Positions 14,691-17,032 of a stretch of 17,032 bases of DNA are shown piece by piece. A program made the translations under genes and the position numbers. Source of the DNA: DATKCA01 sp035544675 (GTDB lineage: Bacteria > Acidobacteriota > Thermoanaerobaculia > Gp7-AA8). A model generated the notes under the pieces. It searched no databases, had not been told where the DNA came from, and worked only from the letters and a program-made list of their open reading frames with translations. Each line of letters opens with the position of its first letter. Position 1 is the stretch's first letter. The stretch covers positions 1-17,032 of the forward strand of contig DATKCA010000165.1 in the NCBI GenBank assembly GCA_035544675.1. Reading direction: 5' to 3'.

Positions 14691-15407
14691 ATGTCGCAGT
14701 TACCCTACCAGCCGCAGCCGGCTTACATCGATGGACGCACAGCCGAATCGGGCCTCCGCGAACGTGCTTTCTTCCGCACCGTCTACGCGTGGATGTTCGG
14801 TGGCCTTCTTCTCACGTCCGCCGCAGCACTGTGGGTCGTCAGCTCACCGGCGATGCAGGCGATCATCCTGCAGAACCGGGCCATGCCGTTCATCCTCATC
14901 ATCATCGAGCTCGGCCTGGTGATGTTCCTCTCGTTCCGCATCACGAAGATGTCACCCGGCACCGCGGCCGGGGCCTTCCTCGCCTTCTCCCTCCTGAACG
15001 GCCTCTCGCTCAGCGTGATCTTCTGGGTGTACACCCTCGGATCGATCTTCCAGGCCTTCGCGACCGCGGCGGCGATGTTCGGAGCGATGAGCGTGTACGG
15101 GATGGTGACCAAGCGCGATCTGACCTCGTGGGGATCCTTCTTCTTCATGGGTCTGATCGGGCTGATCCTCTGCAGCGTCATCAACATCTTCCTCAAATCC
15201 AGCGCCCTCGGCTGGACGATCTCGATCATCGGCGTCTTCGTGTTCCTCGGGCTCACCGCCTACGACACGCAGAAGCTGCGGGCCTACGCCCACGCCGGCG
15301 GCGGGATCCAGGCCAACCTCGCGGTTCTCGGCGCGCTGGCGCTGTACCTCGACTTCATCAACCTCTTCCTCATGCTTCTGCGCATCTTCGGCGGACGCAG
15401 GGATTAG
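14691..15407 (+). CDS. Bax inhibitor-1/YccA-family membrane protein
   Basis: An integral membrane protein of 238 aa in the BI-1 (UPF0005, TMBIM/YetJ) family. After a short cytoplasmic N-terminus (MSQLPYQPQPAYIDGRTAES) there are about seven hydrophobic segments. They include FGGLLLTSAAALWVV, FILIIIELGLVMFL, FLAFSLLNGLSLSVIFWVY, FFFMGLIGLILCSVINIFL and TISIIGVFVFLGLTAYD. The family's two conserved aspartates, which in YetJ form a pH-sensing pair controlling calcium leak, are present as D192 (TAYDTQKLR) and D221 (LYLDFINLFL). The ATG at 14691 has GGAAGGAG upstream; the longer open frame from 14466 runs through the inverted repeat and is not coding. It diverges from dnaK and stands alone. A calcium or stress role is by family analogy only. 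Confidence 0.92.
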   Translation: MSQLPYQPQPAYIDGRTAESGLRERAFFRTVYAWMFGGLLLTSAAALWVVSSPAMQAIILQNRAMPFILIIIELGLVMFLSFRITKMSPGTAAGAFLAFSLLNGLSLSVIFWVYTLGSIFQAFATAAAMFGAMSVYGMVTKRDLTSWGSFFFMGLIGLILCSVINIFLKSSALGWTISIIGVFVFLGLTAYDTQKLRAYAHAGGGIQANLAVLGALALYLDFINLFLMLLRIFGGRRD

Positions 15408-15496
15408 GGCCTCGGGCCTCGGTGGAAAGCCGTGAACTCGGCAGGATGAGTGGAGCGCCTTTCCCCGGCCACATCGCCTGCGATCCGAATTCGAAG

Positions 15497-15536
<40 letters not shown>

Positions 15537-15575
15537 ATCTTGTGGTGTCCTCACCGGCGCCCCTGCGGAAAACGT

Positions 15576-15599
15576 GTGCGGAGGCTTGCGCCTCCGCAC
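15576..15599 (-). terminator. Perfect hairpin just after the Thr/Ser-rich protein gene
   Basis: GTGCGGAGGC (15576-15585) and GCCTCCGCAC (15590-15599) form a 10-bp stem with loop TTGC. It lies 7 bases past the stop of the minus-strand gene, and the minus strand then reads GTTTTCC, a weak T run. A terminator for that gene is the simplest reading. It neighbours a partial copy of the dnaK-hspR hairpin repeat at 15544-15560. Confidence 0.55.
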
Positions 15600-15606
15600 G
15601 ATGTCG

Positions 15607-16629
15607 TCACGGGTTGCTGGTGCTGGTGGCCGACGTCGTCCCGCTGCCGGTGGACGTCGTGCTGGTGCTGCCGCCGAAACCGAGGACGCGCAATGCGCGA
15701 CGGAAGATCGACGGCCGTACCTGCGGTGTGGTCGTGTTCGTCACCGTGACGGTGCCATCACTGCTGGTCTCGACACGGATGTTCCCGCTTCCGGTGGCCG
15801 TGGTCGAGGTTCCGCTACCCGCAGCGCGCAGCCGGGCTGAGGCCGGCGGTGTCGCGGTTTCAATCGTCGCGGGCAAAGCGGTTGCCGTGGTCACGGGCGC
15901 CATGCTGGTGGTCGTCCCGGCGAGTCGCGGGGACGTTCCGAGAGTCGGAGTGGCCACGACATTCCCCATCGCCGCAGGAGCGCTGACGAGTCCGCTTCCG
16001 ACCTGGGTCGAGCCCGCCGCCAGCGGCGGCGTGGCCGTTCCGGCGATCGGGGTCGCAGTCGTGTTCGTCACGCTCGAGAGCGGGGAGCTGGTGATGCCGG
16101 CAATCACAGCGCCGGTCGAAGTCACCGCACCGATCGCCGCGGGCACTGCCACGGCGCCGACGCCTTCGCCCGCGCCGCTGCTGATCGCGGGTGTGGGGCC
16201 GGAGCTGATCGACGCGTTGATGGTCGTCTGCGGATTCGCGGCGCTCGACGGCGACACGAACTGCCCCGTCACCTGCTGCATGCTGCTGGTCTCGAGGCCC
16301 GTGCCTGGAGCGGCAGGCCCCAGAACGACGCCCTGATAGGCGCGATCGGCCGCAAGGATGGCCACCGGATCCGTCGTCGACGGCGCGGTCGGCGATGCCG
16401 ACACCATCGTCTGCGGTGTCACCACTTGCGCCGATTCACTTCCCGGCGTCGCGGACGAGCTCGGTGCCACCGGTCCCGCCGCCGGCGTCGCCGTCAATGG
16501 ATGTCCGGCGCCTGTTGTTCGATTCGTGGTGCAGCCGAACGCTGCAATGGTGATGGCGAGTGAAAGCGCTCCAAGAGTGCGGAGGGCGCCTCGCTCACAC
16601 GTGCTTTTCCGGGTTAAGTCTCTGCGCAT
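15607..16629 (-). CDS. Thr/Ser/Ala-rich lipoprotein-like low-complexity protein
   Basis: 340 aa from the ATG at 16629, chosen because a strong AGGAGGT lies 3 bases upstream; an ATG at 16656 would place that site inside the gene. The N-terminus is basic (MRRDLTRKSTCERGALR), then hydrophobic (TLGALSLAITIAAFG), with C33 as a possible lipidation site (imperfect lipobox AFGC). Nearly all of the rest is Thr, Ser, Ala, Gly, Pro and Val in low-complexity runs (for example TNTTATPIAGTATPPLAAGS). It is interrupted by one more ordinary segment, DPVAILAADRAYQGVVLGPA, and a basic hydrophobic stretch near the C-terminus (VRPSIFRRALRVLGFGG). It may be an extended, possibly glycosylated surface protein; no function is recognised. 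It is transcribed divergently from the BON-domain gene. Confidence 0.65.
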   Translation of the reverse strand: MRRDLTRKSTCERGALRTLGALSLAITIAAFGCTTNRTTGAGHPLTATPAAGPVAPSSSATPGSESAQVVTPQTMVSASPTAPSTTDPVAILAADRAYQGVVLGPAAPGTGLETSSMQQVTGQFVSPSSAANPQTTINASISSGPTPAISSGAGEGVGAVAVPAAIGAVTSTGAVIAGITSSPLSSVTNTTATPIAGTATPPLAAGSTQVGSGLVSAPAAMGNVVATPTLGTSPRLAGTTTSMAPVTTATALPATIETATPPASARLRAAGSGTSTTATGSGNIRVETSSDGTVTVTNTTTPQVRPSIFRRALRVLGFGGSTSTTSTGSGTTSATSTSNP

Positions 16630-16673
16630 ATGACCTCCTAGTCGGTTGCGCGACAAAAACTGAGGTTATTCAG

Positions 16674-16712
16674 AGCAATGAGCGTACCTGCCACTCGGGT
16701 ATACGCATTGCT
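16674..16712. promoter_or_regulatory. 39-bp dyad between divergent lipoprotein-like genes
   Basis: The symmetry is AGCAATG-n4-TACC-n9-GGTA-n4-CATTGCT, so 11 of 15 paired positions match. The outer arms are centred 32 bases apart, about three helical turns. The position in the middle of a 115-base divergent gap suggests an operator serving both genes. Confidence 0.4.
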
Positions 16713-16744
16713 ATGGCTGTCATCCGTTTGGAGGATTCGAGGTC

Positions 16745-17032
16745 ATGATGAAACGCAACACAGTTCTCATTGCAGCTCTGCTGCTGGTGTTCACGGTGGC
16801 GTGCGGATCGCTCAATCGGATGACCCCTGCCCAGTGGGACAGGGCCGCCATCGAAGCGGATGTACGTTCAAAAGTCGCCGGATCGGTTCCGGGCAAGACG
16901 TTCGACATCGGCGTGTCGGTCAGCGAGTCGCGCGTGGTCACGCTGACGGGTACGGTCGACAACGCGTCAGACCGCCGGGCCATCGGCGACGCCGCCCAGA
17001 GCGTCAACGGCGTCGATCGCGTGATCAACAAC
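16745..17032 (+). CDS. BON-domain lipoprotein-like protein (3' end missing)
   Basis: Translation from the ATG at 16745 gives MMKRNTVLIAALLLVFTVAC and stays open to the right edge (96 codons). The basic start, hydrophobic core and C20 (TVAC) look like a lipoprotein signal with an imperfect lipobox. The mature part contains a BON domain: AIEADVRSKVAG, then VSVSESRVVTLTGTVDNASD, RRAIGDAAQSVNGVDRVINN, with the usual LTGxV...A...A..V.GV..V.N pattern. BON domains are found in periplasmic proteins such as OsmY and are thought to bind membranes or cell-wall polymers. GGAGG lies 10 bases before the first ATG; a second ATG follows at 16748, and either could be used. The opposite-strand frame here is a shadow. 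Confidence 0.8.
   Translation, partial: MMKRNTVLIAALLLVFTVACGSLNRMTPAQWDRAAIEADVRSKVAGSVPGKTFDIGVSVSESRVVTLTGTVDNASDRRAIGDAAQSVNGVDRVINN

Overview
The window is GC-rich bacterial chromosomal DNA with dense genes, tight overlaps and many short palindromic intergenic repeats. The gene content suggests a free-living GC-rich bacterium, possibly Acidobacteriota (Vicinamibacteria-like). It includes HspR-linked dnaK, a gamma-alpha fused 2-oxoacid:ferredoxin oxidoreductase, DUF1579, S13 carboxypeptidase, BI-1 and several exported or lipoprotein-like proteins. The phylum is an inference from style and not proven. No rRNA, tRNA, CRISPR array or transposase was seen.

Layout, left to right. Positions 3-938 hold the 3' part of a beta-lactamase-fold serine hydrolase, followed by a convergent small acidic ORF (944-1102, minus). 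Positions 1213-4101 are a two-gene korAB operon for a 2-oxoacid:ferredoxin oxidoreductase. It ends in a striking double hairpin (4119-4191). A minus-strand cluster (6576 to 4224) reads lipoprotein-like protein, hypothetical protein, then S13 D-Ala-D-Ala carboxypeptidase/PBP4. Diverging from it is a large stand-alone beta-ketoacyl synthase (6627-8246), followed by a secreted DUF1579 protein (8310-8921).

Positions 9002-11179 are the most unusual part: three overlapping genes on the plus strand. They encode (i) an ECF sigma factor, (ii) a single protein joining a zinc-binding anti-sigma (ZAS) motif, a complete O6-methylguanine-DNA methyltransferase and an Ada-type Cys4 methylphosphotriester domain, and (iii) a SpoIIE/RsbU-type PP2C phosphatase. 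I read this as a candidate DNA-alkylation-sensing sigma/anti-sigma switch in which the repair protein is itself the anti-sigma factor.

Positions 14372 to 11228 (minus) are dnaK, hspR (MerR-family heat-shock repressor) and an RmlD-like reductase. A HAIR-like operator (14403-14423) overlaps the TTGACA of the presumed dnaK promoter, giving a complete DnaK/HspR feedback loop. The 318 bases between dnaK and the next gene (14373-14690) hold that operator, a 25-bp-arm inverted repeat and the ribosome binding site of a BI-1-family membrane protein (14691-15407). Next come a heptamer tandem repeat and a hairpin (15497-15599), then a Thr/Ser/Ala-rich lipoprotein-like protein (16629 to 15607, minus). 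The window ends with a divergently transcribed BON-domain lipoprotein-like gene cut by the right edge. A 39-bp dyad lies between these last two genes.
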